From: Gemmatimonadota bacterium
GTDB taxonomy: Bacteria > Gemmatimonadota > Gemmatimonadetes > Gemmatimonadales > GWC2-71-9
Length of the DNA stretch: 59,027 nt
Assembly (NCBI GenBank): GCA_003222055.1
Contig: QHUT01000057.1
Span: 1 to 59,027 of the forward strand
Direction of reading: 5' to 3'
Shown: in pieces, positions 32,697 to 41,408 of the stretch
Layout: every line of letters starts with the position of its first letter
Numbering within the stretch: the first letter of the stretch is position 1
Program-made: the position numbers and the translations under genes
The notes under the pieces: generated by a model
Told to the model about the DNA's origin: nothing
Databases searched by the model: none
Seen by the model: the letters and a program-made list of their open reading frames with translations, nothing else

Positions 32697-34955
32697 CTAG
32701 CGACGCCGGCCGAGCACCGCCTCGAGCCGGGCCGACAGTGCGCGCGCGCGGAACGGCTTGGTGAGGAAATCGTCCGCCCCCAGCTCGAACACGCGGACCT
32801 CGTTGTCCTCGTCGCCCTTCGCGGTGAGCACGATGACCGGGATCGACGCCGTCGCGGGGCGCGAGCGCAGGTGCGACAGGACGCCGTACCCATCCAGCCC
32901 GGGGAGATTCAGGTCCAGCACGATGATGTCCGGTCCGACCCGGTCGATCTGGTCGAGCGCGTGCACGCCGTCGCGCGCCTCGGTCACGTCGTAGCCGTCC
33001 CGCTCCAGCAGATCGCGCATCACCTTGCGCAGGCTGTCCTCGTCGTCGACCAGCAGCACTTTGACGGCGGGGAGGCCGTGCGGGCCGGACCGCCCCTGGG
33101 GCACGGGCTCCTCGAGCAGCTCGAAGTGCTCGACCAGCGATTCGGGCGGGGGGGCGAGCTCGGCGGCGAGCGCGGCGCCGGCCTGCGGCGCGGCGAACGG
33201 TTGCGGCCGCGCCGATCCGGAGCGGCGCGGCGCGGCGGCGTCCGGCGGTCGCTCCTCCTCGTGCGGGATGTCCACCACCCGCGTCAGCTCGTCGAGCGTG
33301 GACTCGCCCCGCAGCACGTGCTCGAGCCCGGACTCCCACATCCCCTTCATGCCGCCGCGCCGCGCGGCGCCGGCGATGTGCTCCGCCGTCTCGCCCGACG
33401 CGATGCGCCGCTCCACCTCGGGCGTGACCGTCAGCACTTCGACGATCGAGAAACGGCCGCGGTATCCCGTCATGGCGCAGTCGGGGCAGCCGGCGGCACG
33501 GTACAGCGGGGTGCCCTTCGGAAGCCACTTCCTGAACCGGGCGTCGGGGGTCTCCATCCACACTTGCTTGCAGGTGGGGCACAGCCTGCGCATCAGCCGC
33601 TGCGCCAGCACGCCCCGCAGGGCCGCGGCGATCTTGTAGGCTTCCACGCCGATGTCCACGAGCCGGGTGACCGCGTTCGACGCATCGTTCGTGTGCAGGG
33701 TGGAGAGCACGAGGTGGCCGGTGAGCGACGCCTGCACGGCGATCTGCGCCGTTTCGCGATCCCGGATCTCCCCGATCAGCACGACGTTCGGGTCCTGGCG
33801 CAGGATCGAGCGCAGCGCCGAGGCGAACGTCAGGCCGGCCTTCTCCTGCACCTGCACCTGCACGATTCCCTGCATCCGGTACTCCACCGGATCCTCGACC
33901 GTGACGATGTTCACGCCCTCGCTCTTGATCTGATTGATGCAGGAGTACAGGGTCGTCGTCTTGCCCGAGCCGGTCGGCCCGGTGACGAGGATGATTCCCT
34001 CGTGGTTCTCGAGCAGCCGCTTGATGCCCTCTGTCTCGTTGGTATTCAGCCCCAGGGCGTCGAGCGACTTGACCGTGGCGCGGGAGTCGAGGATGCGGAT
34101 CACGATCTTCTCGCCCAGGGCGGCGGGCAGTGTCGACACGCGCAGGTCGATCGGCTGGCCGTTCACCGCGACGCGGGCCCGGCCGTCCTGCGGCCGCAGC
34201 CGGTCGGCGATGTCGAGCGACGACATGATCTTGATGCGCGAGATCAGCGGCAGCCCCGCCTGGCGCGGAATCTTCATCACCTGCCGCAGCACGCCGTCGA
34301 TACGATACCGCACCGCCACCCCGCCCTCTTCGGGCTCGATGTGGATGTCGCTCGAGCGCGCGAGGATGCCCTCCGAGATGATCAGATCCACCAGCCGCAC
34401 CACCGGGCGCTGGCTCGCCTCGGCCTCGGACGCGGCGATCGTGATCTCGTCCGGCGCCAGGCTGTCCTGCAGCTGCACCAGCTCCGCCGAGCTCTCCATG
34501 CCTTCGAGCAGCTTGTCGACCGCCTTCTCGGGGCGGTACATCTCGTCCAGCCGCTCGGCGATCTTGGACGGCGCGAGCAACAGCATGCGAATCTCCCGGG
34601 CCGTCGCGAACGCCAGCGCCTTCTCCGCGTCGAGATCGAACGGGTTCGCGGTGGCGACCTCGAGGTAGGAGTCGGTGGCGCGCAGCGGCAGAATGTGATA
34701 GCGGCGGGCGACTTGCTCGGGGACCCGCTCCTTCGCGGTCGGGTCCGCTTTGTCCAGCTCGGCGAGTTTCAATCGGAACCGGGTGGAGAGCGCTGTGAGG
34801 ATCTGCTCGTCGCTGACGACCTTCTGGGCGACGAGCGTCTCCCACAGGGTCGCCTGCGGTGCGGCCTTCTCCCGCAGCTCGGCGACGAGCTCCGGCGTCA
34901 CCACTCCCTCGAGGGAGTGGACCAGCCATTCATCCGGGAAGTTCGTGTCGGCCAT
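32697..34955 (-). CDS. PilB/GspE-type pilus assembly ATPase fused to a response-regulator receiver
   Basis: This 752-residue protein powers type IV pilus or type II secretion assembly. It has an N-terminal GspE/PilB N-domain (about 10-145), Walker A GPTGSGKT at 326-333, the Asp box VEDPVEYR, His box LSTLHTNDA and the tetra-Cys zinc motif CPTC...CPDC (459-493). After a Pro/Ala linker (about 570-625) it carries a full receiver domain (631-750) with LLVDDED, phospho-Asp681 in VLDLNLP and LTKPF. The fusion implies that phosphorylation may gate the motor directly. The pilin at 10.4 kb is a likely partner; no PilC or PilT is visible here. Confidence 0.93.
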   Translation of the reverse strand: MADTNFPDEWLVHSLEGVVTPELVAELREKAAPQATLWETLVAQKVVSDEQILTALSTRFRLKLAELDKADPTAKERVPEQVARRYHILPLRATDSYLEVATANPFDLDAEKALAFATAREIRMLLLAPSKIAERLDEMYRPEKAVDKLLEGMESSAELVQLQDSLAPDEITIAASEAEASQRPVVRLVDLIISEGILARSSDIHIEPEEGGVAVRYRIDGVLRQVMKIPRQAGLPLISRIKIMSSLDIADRLRPQDGRARVAVNGQPIDLRVSTLPAALGEKIVIRILDSRATVKSLDALGLNTNETEGIKRLLENHEGIILVTGPTGSGKTTTLYSCINQIKSEGVNIVTVEDPVEYRMQGIVQVQVQEKAGLTFASALRSILRQDPNVVLIGEIRDRETAQIAVQASLTGHLVLSTLHTNDASNAVTRLVDIGVEAYKIAAALRGVLAQRLMRRLCPTCKQVWMETPDARFRKWLPKGTPLYRAAGCPDCAMTGYRGRFSIVEVLTVTPEVERRIASGETAEHIAGAARRGGMKGMWESGLEHVLRGESTLDELTRVVDIPHEEERPPDAAAPRRSGSARPQPFAAPQAGAALAAELAPPPESLVEHFELLEEPVPQGRSGPHGLPAVKVLLVDDEDSLRKVMRDLLERDGYDVTEARDGVHALDQIDRVGPDIIVLDLNLPGLDGYGVLSHLRSRPATASIPVIVLTAKGDEDNEVRVFELGADDFLTKPFRARALSARLEAVLGRRR

Positions 34956-34970
34956 CTAAGACAAACTAGT

Positions 34971-35074
34971 GGAGGTTGGGGAGGTTCGGGAGGTTGTGGA
35001 GGTTGGAGCAGGTTGCATCGCGCACGGAGCAACCTCCTCCAACCTCCCCCAACCTCCAGAACCTCCCGAACCTC
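34971..35074. repeat. Tandem-repeat hairpin element D
   Basis: The left arm 34971-35014 is a run of GGAGGTT-based units spaced about 9 nt apart. The right arm 35031-35074 is a run of AACCTCC-based units, so the arms are imperfect reverse complements of 44 nt around a 16-nt loop. It fills the gap between the outer-membrane protein stop and the PilB start and might act as a terminator. Confidence 0.85.
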
Positions 35075-35089
35075 GCGGCGTCAGCCGCG

Positions 35090-37135
35090 TCACAGTATCC
35101 CCCAAAAGTCCCGCGACACGTCGAACGCGACGCCCATGCGGTGCGTCGCCGTGCCGAACCCGGCCTCGCAGCGGAACACGCCCAACCATTCGACGCCGAG
35201 CCCGAGCGTGGTGCGGGCGCCGCCCGTGGGCATCCACGGCGTGCCCGCGACCGGACGGTCCACCCAACCGACGGCCACGTACGGGGTGAGAGTGACGGTG
35301 CCCGGCGTGCGGGCGTAGGGCCCCACGCCGAGCGACGGGAACGGCACCGGCACACGCCACTCCACGTGCACCAGGCCCATGCGGCGGCCGCCCCAGGCGC
35401 GGAACGGGTCGCCGAGCAATGTACCGCGGCCCCCGAGCACGAAGGCGCGCCGCGCCGGGAGCCGCGCGCTCGCCCCACCGCCTTGTGCCCGGACGAGCAC
35501 GCGCGTGGCGCCGACGGGGACGAGGAGGTGGCCCGCACCGGAGAGCCGGAGGTAGGTGTCGCCACCGTCCTCGCGCCCGGCTTCGAGCACGGTCTCGACG
35601 TGCAGGTCGCGCCGCACCGCGAAGCCCTCGCTGCGGCGCTCCACCGCGAGCTGCACCAGGTTCACCGCCCGACCGCCGAGGGACGGATTCGGCCGGAAGC
35701 TGCCGTTCGCGGGGGTGGCGGCGACGGCGAGCGAACTGAAGGACTCGCGGCCGGCCGCGGCGCGCCACTCGCCGCGCACGCCCACGCCGTGGCGGTACGT
35801 CAGGCGCGCCCCCTGTGCCAGGTAGTAGTCGCCGTAGTCGTGCCCGAATTCCTGGGCGGCGAACGAGTTCTGGAGCGGGGCGATCACAGGCCAGTCTCCC
35901 ACGTCGCGCACGTCGCGGTACGCGCTCACCTCGACGGCCCGCCGGCCCTGGCGCTCTACGGCGGTTGCGGCGCCCTTGGCACGCTGGTCGGCGAACCCGT
36001 AGCTCGCCCGCAGCCGCAGCTCGCGTCGCTCGCCCCCGCCGCGCAACACGATGCCGGCGCCCGCCGCGAGCCCCTCCACCCGGTTGGCGTGCACCAGATC
36101 CGAGAGACAGCGCACGCCGAGGCGGTGGGCCCGGAGCCCGGAGAGGGCGCGGCGCCCGGCGATCTGCTCGACCTCGGCGCGGACCCGCTCCAGGTCGTCG
36201 CGCCGCACCGGCTCGGCCACGTTCTCGAGCGCGGCGGCGAGCGGCTGTCTCCACGGAAACGAGTCGCGCTCCGCCTTGGGGAGGAAGGAGATCTCGTCGC
36301 CTGCGAACCAGCGCTGCGCCAGTCCGACGTTGAACACGTAGCCGTCGATCTCCCAGCGCGCGCGGATGATGCCGCGCGCCGGCACGTCGAGCCACGTGGC
36401 GCGGCGCCGGATCTCGATTTCCTGGCGATAGGGAAGCCAGTAGCGCTGCTCCCACAGGGCGTTGTCGAGCACGATGCTCACGTCCTCGAGCTGTCTGTCG
36501 AGGTACGAGCGGGGCGTGAAGTTGAACGCCATCCGGACGAGATCGGCCGACGCCGCGTCCAGATAGAGGATGCCCACGATCCGGGGGACGTCGAAGCTCT
36601 TGGGCCGCACGCGCAGCGCCACCACTCGGACCTCCCGCTCGGGGAGCGCGATGATCGTGGTGTCGCCGAGCGCGAATTCGTACAGGTCCAGGCCGACGGC
36701 CGAGAGCGGGTGCGGCACGTCCCGCACCTCGTCCCCCTCGCCCAGCCGGATGGCGGCGCCGAAGTTGTTCTGGATGATGCCGAGGTGGTCGCGGTGGTAG
36801 TTGATGTCGGTGGGGAGTTGGGCCTGATCGCGCCAACCGATGACGCGCTGCTTGCTGCTCGCCGGGGCCCTCCAGTACACTTCCAGCTCCAATTGGTCCG
36901 CCTTGACGAGGCGCGGAGGGTCGGCGAGGCCTTCGCCGAAGGCGCCCAGAAAGAACAGGAAGCCGTGAGCCTGGGCCTTGTAGTCGCGGAGGGTGGTGTC
37001 GGCGGCGGCGCCGCTGCGGCGCAGCGCGGCACGGCGCGCCAGCGCGAGCGCCGAGTCCGAGCCCCACGCCTGGGCGTGGAGCCGGCCCGTCAGGGCCAGA
37101 CCGGCCAGGGCGAGCGCGGCGGCGACGAGTCGCAT
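35090..37135 (-). CDS. Outer-membrane barrel protein (DUF5686/surface-antigen-like)
   Basis: The 681-residue protein has a signal peptide (ending LTGRLHAQ), an N-terminal periplasmic region of about 300 residues containing RVIGWRDQAQLPTD, and a long C-terminal region of alternating strands. Near its end it resembles the Omp85/bacterial surface antigen barrel: a GGRGTLLGDPFRAWGG loop followed by strands, ending MGVAFDVSRDFWGIL. It may insert in or remodel the outer membrane; the specific role is unknown. Its ATG is 27 nt from the divergent trpE start, so promoters overlap tightly. Confidence 0.72.
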   Translation of the reverse strand: MRLVAAALALAGLALTGRLHAQAWGSDSALALARRAALRRSGAAADTTLRDYKAQAHGFLFFLGAFGEGLADPPRLVKADQLELEVYWRAPASSKQRVIGWRDQAQLPTDINYHRDHLGIIQNNFGAAIRLGEGDEVRDVPHPLSAVGLDLYEFALGDTTIIALPEREVRVVALRVRPKSFDVPRIVGILYLDAASADLVRMAFNFTPRSYLDRQLEDVSIVLDNALWEQRYWLPYRQEIEIRRRATWLDVPARGIIRARWEIDGYVFNVGLAQRWFAGDEISFLPKAERDSFPWRQPLAAALENVAEPVRRDDLERVRAEVEQIAGRRALSGLRAHRLGVRCLSDLVHANRVEGLAAGAGIVLRGGGERRELRLRASYGFADQRAKGAATAVERQGRRAVEVSAYRDVRDVGDWPVIAPLQNSFAAQEFGHDYGDYYLAQGARLTYRHGVGVRGEWRAAAGRESFSSLAVAATPANGSFRPNPSLGGRAVNLVQLAVERRSEGFAVRRDLHVETVLEAGREDGGDTYLRLSGAGHLLVPVGATRVLVRAQGGGASARLPARRAFVLGGRGTLLGDPFRAWGGRRMGLVHVEWRVPVPFPSLGVGPYARTPGTVTLTPYVAVGWVDRPVAGTPWMPTGGARTTLGLGVEWLGVFRCEAGFGTATHRMGVAFDVSRDFWGIL

Positions 37136-37161
37136 CTCCCCTCTACCCCGCTCGCCCTTCG

Positions 37162-38667
37162 ATGAGCGACGCCCGCGCCGACTTCCTGGCGCGCGCCGAG
37201 CGCGGTGGCATGGTCCCCGTGCTGCGTGAGGTGGTGCTCGACGCCGACACGCCGCTCGCGGCGTTCGTCAAGGTCGCCCGACCCCCGTTCGCGTTCCTGT
37301 TGGAATCGCTGGTGGGGGGGGAGCGCTGGGCTCGCTACACCTTCCTGGGCACCGAGCCGCGCGAGGTGTGGCGCTGCCGCGGGAGCGGGAGGGGCCGCAC
37401 GATCGACCGCTGGACCAAGGCCCGCGGTTGGGAGGTGGTGGGCGACACGGACGACCCGATCGGCGACCTGGCCCAGCGCATGCGCGCCCTGCCCGCCGTG
37501 CCGGTTCCCGGCCTGCCCCGCTTCACGGGCGGCGCGGTGGGCTACCTCGGCTACGACCTGGTGCGCACCGTGGAGCGCCTGCCGCATCCGCCCGCCGACA
37601 CCCTGGCCGTGCCCGACGCCGTGATGATGATCGCGGACACGGTCGTGATCCTCGACAACCTGTTCGGGCGTGCGATCGTGGTGGCGAACGTCGAGGTCCC
37701 CCCGCGCGCCGCCGGCGCGGCGCGGCTGCGGCTGTACGACGCGGCGGAGGCACGACTCGACGAGATCGTCGCACGCCTCCGCCAGCGGCACGACCTCGCC
37801 CCGCTCGCCCTCAAGGACGGCGTTCCGCCCGTCACCACCGCGTCGCGCTACCCGCGCGCCGCGTTCGAGCGGGACGTGGCGCGGGTGCACGAGTACATCG
37901 TCGCGGGTGACGCGTTCCAGACGGTGTTGTCGCGCCGTCAGGACGCCCCCGGGGCCGTGGATCCGCTCCTCTTGTATCGCTATCTGCGCGCGCTGAATCC
38001 CGCGCCCTATCTGTTCTATCTGGCGCTCGACGACTTCGCGCTCGTGGGAAGCTCTCCCGAGGTGTTGGTGCGGGTCGAAGGGGGCGAGGTGACCGTGCGC
38101 CCGATCGCGGGGACCTGTGCCCGCGGCCGCACACAGGAGGAAGACGAGGTGCTCGCGACCGCGCTGCTCGCCGACGAGAAGGAGCGGGCCGAGCACATGA
38201 TGCTCGTCGACCTGGGGCGCAACGACGTGGGCCGCGTGGCCCGGTTCGGGAGCGTGCGGGTGACGGACCTGCTCCAAGTGGAGCGCTACTCCCACGTGCA
38301 GCACCTCGTGAGTGAGGTGCGAGGACGACTGCGCCAAGGCTACGACGCGCTCGACGTGTTCAAGGCGTGCTTCCCGGCGGGCACGGTGACGGGCGCGCCC
38401 AAGGTCCGCGCCATGGAAATCATCGACGAGCTCGAGCCGGAGCGGCGCGGGCCGTATGCCGGCGCCGTGGGCTACGTCGGCTGGGGAGCGGCGAGCCTCG
38501 ACACCGCGATCGCGATCCGCTGCGCGCTGGTGCAGAAAGACCGCGTCGTGGTCCAAGCGGGGGCCGGGATCGTCGCCGACTCCGATCCGGCCCGCGAGTT
38601 CGCCGAAACCGAGGCCAAGGCGCAGGCAGTGTTGAAGGCCCTGGCGCTCGCGAAAGCGCGAGACTGA
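37162..38667 (+). CDS. trpE: Anthranilate synthase component I
   Basis: The 501-residue chorismate-using enzyme catalyses the first step of tryptophan synthesis with a TrpG amidotransferase, which is not in the window. The LLES...RYTFLG motif at the N-terminus is the tryptophan feedback site. The C-terminal catalytic domain has GSSPEVL, PIAGTCARG, HMMLVDLGRNDVGRV and the signature GTVTGAPKVRAMEII. PabB or another chorismate enzyme is less likely because the feedback motif is intact. An 8-mer tandem repeat follows the stop codon. Confidence 0.9.
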   Translation: MSDARADFLARAERGGMVPVLREVVLDADTPLAAFVKVARPPFAFLLESLVGGERWARYTFLGTEPREVWRCRGSGRGRTIDRWTKARGWEVVGDTDDPIGDLAQRMRALPAVPVPGLPRFTGGAVGYLGYDLVRTVERLPHPPADTLAVPDAVMMIADTVVILDNLFGRAIVVANVEVPPRAAGAARLRLYDAAEARLDEIVARLRQRHDLAPLALKDGVPPVTTASRYPRAAFERDVARVHEYIVAGDAFQTVLSRRQDAPGAVDPLLLYRYLRALNPAPYLFYLALDDFALVGSSPEVLVRVEGGEVTVRPIAGTCARGRTQEEDEVLATALLADEKERAEHMMLVDLGRNDVGRVARFGSVRVTDLLQVERYSHVQHLVSEVRGRLRQGYDALDVFKACFPAGTVTGAPKVRAMEIIDELEPERRGPYAGAVGYVGWGAASLDTAIAIRCALVQKDRVVVQAGAGIVADSDPAREFAETEAKAQAVLKALALAKARD

Positions 38668-38677
38668 GCGCCCTGGT

Positions 38678-38701
38678 GTCTTGGCGTCTTGGCGTCTTGG
38701 C
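38678..38701 (+). repeat. Tandem 8-mer between trpE and the cyclase gene
   Basis: GTCTTGGC is repeated three times exactly, followed by GTCTATC, ending 15 nt before the GTG start of the cyclase gene. TATCTT at 38705-38710 directly after the array could be a -10 box, placing the repeats where a -35 element and activator sites would be. Confidence 0.75.
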
Positions 38702-38716
38702 GTCTATCTTTTCGCT

Positions 38717-40330
38717 GTGTTCAAGCTGCTGAGCACGACGGGCGAGCAGTCCATCGACCTCCAGCCCGGCCGCGTCGTGGTCGTGGGGCGGGCGGTCACG
38801 AGCGACGTGCCGATCTACGATCCCACCATCTCACGGCGACACGCCGAGGTGTCCCTCGCCGATGGGGGCGTGAAGGTCAAGGACGTCGGCTCCTCCAACG
38901 GCACGTTCCTGAACGGTGCCCGCATCAGCGAAGCGCTCGCCACGGAAAACGACGTCGTCACCTTCGGCAAAGTCGCTTACCGGGTGAAGCAGGTCAGTAG
39001 TCCGCTCCGGCCTCAGGTGGTGCCGCAGGTGTCGCGCGAGTTCACGGGCGCGAAGGCCGCGGGCGGCACGATCGTGCGGCAGCTCCCCGTGAACGTGTCG
39101 GGGGGCGTCCCGGCGATCGTCACCGCCACCCCCTCGGGCGTCTCGCACCTCAAGGTCACCGCCAAGTCGCTCGAGGAGCTGCGGGAGAAGAAGCTCGAGC
39201 TGCTGCTCGAGATCTCGAAGGAGCTGTCCAAACAGCAGGAGCTCGACCGCCTGCTCGACAAGGTCGTCGAGTTCACCTTCCAGGTGATGAACGTGGACCG
39301 CGTCTCGATCCTGCTGCTCGAGGCCACGACCGGCGAGCTCGTGCCGCGGATCTCGCGAGGTAGTACGGCGCAGTCGTCGGCCTCGAAGCACGTGCCGCAG
39401 TCGATCGCCCGCAAAGTGGTCGAGGACCGCGTCGCCATCCTGTCGGACAACACGGCGGCCGACGAGCGGTTCAAGGGGAAGTCGATCATGATTCAGAGCG
39501 TGCGGAGCGCGATGTGCACCCCGCTCATGGGAACCGACCAGAAAGTGCTCGGCATCCTCTACGTGGACAACCTCACCGCGACCCACTCGTTCTCCGACGA
39601 CGACCTCAAGTTCCTGATCGCGTTCGGCTCGCTCGCGGCGGTGGCGATCGAGAACTCGCAGCGCTCGGAGCAGATGCGGCGCGAAGCGCTGGTGCTCTCG
39701 AACTTCCAGCGCTACTTCTCGCCCAACATCGCGCAGGTGATCGCACAGCAGCAGGATGCGGGCCGGCTCCCGAGCGAAAAACGACCCGTCGTGCTGTTCT
39801 TCTCGGACATTCGTGGCTTCACGCCGATGTCGGAGACGATGAGTCCGGACGCCATCGCCAGGCTCCTCACGGAGTACTTCACCGAGATGGTGGAGGTCGT
39901 GTTCGAGCACGGCGGGACGCTCGACAAGTTCATCGGAGACGCGATCATGGCGCTGTGGGGGGCCCCGATCGCGCACGAGGACGACGCCGACCGCGCCATG
40001 CGCTGCGCGCTCGATCAGCTGGCGGCGCTCGAGCGACTCAACACGAAGTGGAAGGAGCAGGGCCGCCCCGAGCTGGGGATCGGCGTCGGCATCAACTTCG
40101 GGGAAGTGTTCGCGGGGAACGTCGGCTCGGATCGGCGGCTCGAGTACACCGTGATCGGCGACGCCGTGAATACCGCCAAGCGCCTGTGCGACACCGCGGG
40201 GGCCAACGAGATCCTCATCTCGGAGCCCTTCTACCAGCAGCTGAAGCAACCCCCGAACGTCGATCCGTTGGAGCCGATCCAGGTCAAGGGGAAATCGAAG
40301 AAGATCCCGGTCTACAGGGTGAAGCGGTAG
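38717..40330 (+). CDS. FHA-GAF class III nucleotide cyclase
   Basis: The 537-residue protein combines an FHA phosphothreonine-binding domain (about 1-90; GRAVTSDVPI, SRRHAEV, SSNGTFLNG), a GAF domain (about 160-310) and a class III cyclase domain (about 355-530). Metal-binding Asp364 (FFSDIRGFT) and Asp408 (FIGDAIMALWG) and the transition-state Asn485/Arg489 pair (GDAVNTAKRL) are present. Substrate-selecting Lys404 and Thr478 indicate ATP, hence cAMP. FHA input suggests control by Ser/Thr kinases such as the one at 18.4 kb. The GTG start fits the FHA N-terminus. Confidence 0.92.
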   Translation: MFKLLSTTGEQSIDLQPGRVVVVGRAVTSDVPIYDPTISRRHAEVSLADGGVKVKDVGSSNGTFLNGARISEALATENDVVTFGKVAYRVKQVSSPLRPQVVPQVSREFTGAKAAGGTIVRQLPVNVSGGVPAIVTATPSGVSHLKVTAKSLEELREKKLELLLEISKELSKQQELDRLLDKVVEFTFQVMNVDRVSILLLEATTGELVPRISRGSTAQSSASKHVPQSIARKVVEDRVAILSDNTAADERFKGKSIMIQSVRSAMCTPLMGTDQKVLGILYVDNLTATHSFSDDDLKFLIAFGSLAAVAIENSQRSEQMRREALVLSNFQRYFSPNIAQVIAQQQDAGRLPSEKRPVVLFFSDIRGFTPMSETMSPDAIARLLTEYFTEMVEVVFEHGGTLDKFIGDAIMALWGAPIAHEDDADRAMRCALDQLAALERLNTKWKEQGRPELGIGVGINFGEVFAGNVGSDRRLEYTVIGDAVNTAKRLCDTAGANEILISEPFYQQLKQPPNVDPLEPIQVKGKSKKIPVYRVKR

Positions 40331-40455
40331 GACACCCCGAAGTCTCACTCCCACGCGGTAGCCGACGCACGGGCACGGTGACGTCGATCTAGGAACCTGC
40401 CTTGCGCCCGGTCACATCACCCGCGCCCACCTTTTATGGCAGTTGTCGATCCTGC

Positions 40456-40728
40456 CTATCCGAGCGAACGCCCGATCCGACAGTTGTCCATGAGGCACCG
40501 CGTGAACGTCCCACCATCTCCACCGGGCATTTGAACGGTTAGCTCACCCGGGCTTCCAAGAAAGCGGAAGCCTGCAAGGTACATGTCAAGTTGTTCGATG
40601 GTCACGCCGTCCGGCGGATTTGCCACCAGACGAAGCGAGACCGGGGCCCGGCTTGAACCGGTGGACTCTTGCAGCGCGGCGCTCGCGTCGCTGTAAGCAC
40701 TCTGCCACAAAGCTGCCTCAAAAGGCAC
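40456..40728 (-). CDS. Possible small gene with atypical codon use
   Basis: An open frame of 90 residues from GTG 40728 encodes a protein-like sequence (VSLRLVANPPDGVTIEQL, AGFRFLGSPGELTVQMPGG). Unlike its neighbours it uses many A/T-ending codons (CTT, GGA, GCA, AAT), which suggests a transferred gene or a young remnant. The frame is open upstream to 40800. No family recognised. It lies in a 540-nt stretch between the cyclase and a lipoprotein gene; the rest of that stretch (40331-40455 and 40729-40871) shows nothing I can name. Confidence 0.3.
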   Translation of the reverse strand: MPFEAALWQSAYSDASAALQESTGSSRAPVSLRLVANPPDGVTIEQLDMYLAGFRFLGSPGELTVQMPGGDGGTFTRCLMDNCRIGRSLG

Positions 40729-40871
40729 CAGGCACTTTGCCCTAACACTGCACGACTCCTGTGCTTGACGCCCAATCCCCTGCGCGCACGGCTTCTGCAA
40801 CGACCCGGATCAGTCTGCCCCACCGAGCCGCCGAGCCTGATGGGCGCACCACGGCCTTCACGAAAGGGACG

Positions 40872-41288
40872 ATGACCATGCGACCTGCAGCGCTACTGCT
40901 TCTTCTCGCCGCCTGCGGCGGCAACTCCACCGCGCCGGCACCAACCATGAGTGGCACGTGGATCACGACGTGGCCACACATGACAGACGGAACAAACGTC
41001 TGTTCCGTCACGGCTACGCTGCGCCTCGCGCAGTCCGGCGCGACGTTCTCCGGCACCTATTCGGTGGCGCCCGGGGTGGCGAAGTGCAACGGCGTCTCGA
41101 CCGATTCCGTCGGCGGAACGGGCACCATCATCAACGGCACGGTGGCCGGTACGACGATCACGTTCGACGTCGACGAGGCCCCGTTTCATCAAACCGGAAC
41201 CTTCGACGCGACCAGCGCCAGCGGCGAAGCGCTCTGGTCCTCCGGCGGTGTGGTTGTCCTGTCGGGCCCCTGGTCCGCGACTCGATAA
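40872..41288 (+). CDS. Small secreted lipoprotein
   Basis: The 138-residue protein has a typical lipoprotein signal (lipobox LAAC, Cys15, followed by GGNST). Its compact beta-rich domain (SGTWITTW, ATLRLAQSGATFSGTYS, GTIINGTVAGTTITFDVD) resembles small lipocalin-like or META-like barrels of unknown role. AAAGGGA precedes the ATG at 40872. A strong ribosome binding site for a truncated ORF follows 15 nt after the stop. Confidence 0.75.
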   Translation: MTMRPAALLLLLAACGGNSTAPAPTMSGTWITTWPHMTDGTNVCSVTATLRLAQSGATFSGTYSVAPGVAKCNGVSTDSVGGTGTIINGTVAGTTITFDVDEAPFHQTGTFDATSASGEALWSSGGVVVLSGPWSATR

Positions 41289-41312
41289 CTACCCACGCGC
41301 TTTGGAGGGAGC

Positions 41313-41384
41313 ATGTCCAAGTACGACGCCGAGTTCCTCCAAGAGTACCTGTGCGGCACACCTGCACAGTGTGTAGGTGTGTAG
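41313..41384 (+). pseudogene. Truncated ORF with a strong ribosome binding site
   Basis: GGAGGGA lies just upstream of an ATG and a normal-looking N-terminus (MSKYDAEFLQEYL) in local codon style. After about 14 codons the sequence changes to a palindrome-rich, A/T-richer stretch and stops at 41382-41384 (23 codons in all). It reads as the start of a gene cut off by a rearrangement whose breakpoint is near 41352-41360. Confidence 0.45.
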
Positions 41385-41408
41385 AGCCGTAGTAAGCCTC
41401 TACACACC
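41357..41408. repeat. Overlapping palindromes at a gene-truncation junction
   Basis: Two hairpins share the segment GGTGTG: CACACCT (41357-41363) pairs with AGGTGTG (41375-41381), while GGTGTGTAGAG (41376-41386) pairs perfectly with CTCTACACACC (41398-41408). They cannot form at the same time. The region is clearly less GC-rich than its surroundings and joins two truncated genes facing each other. Confidence 0.6.

Noticed and set aside
40635-40700. tRNA-like T-arm (GGTTCAAGCC on the minus strand)
   Set aside because: No matching acceptor, D-arm or anticodon stem around it; probably part of the low-GC3 ORF.
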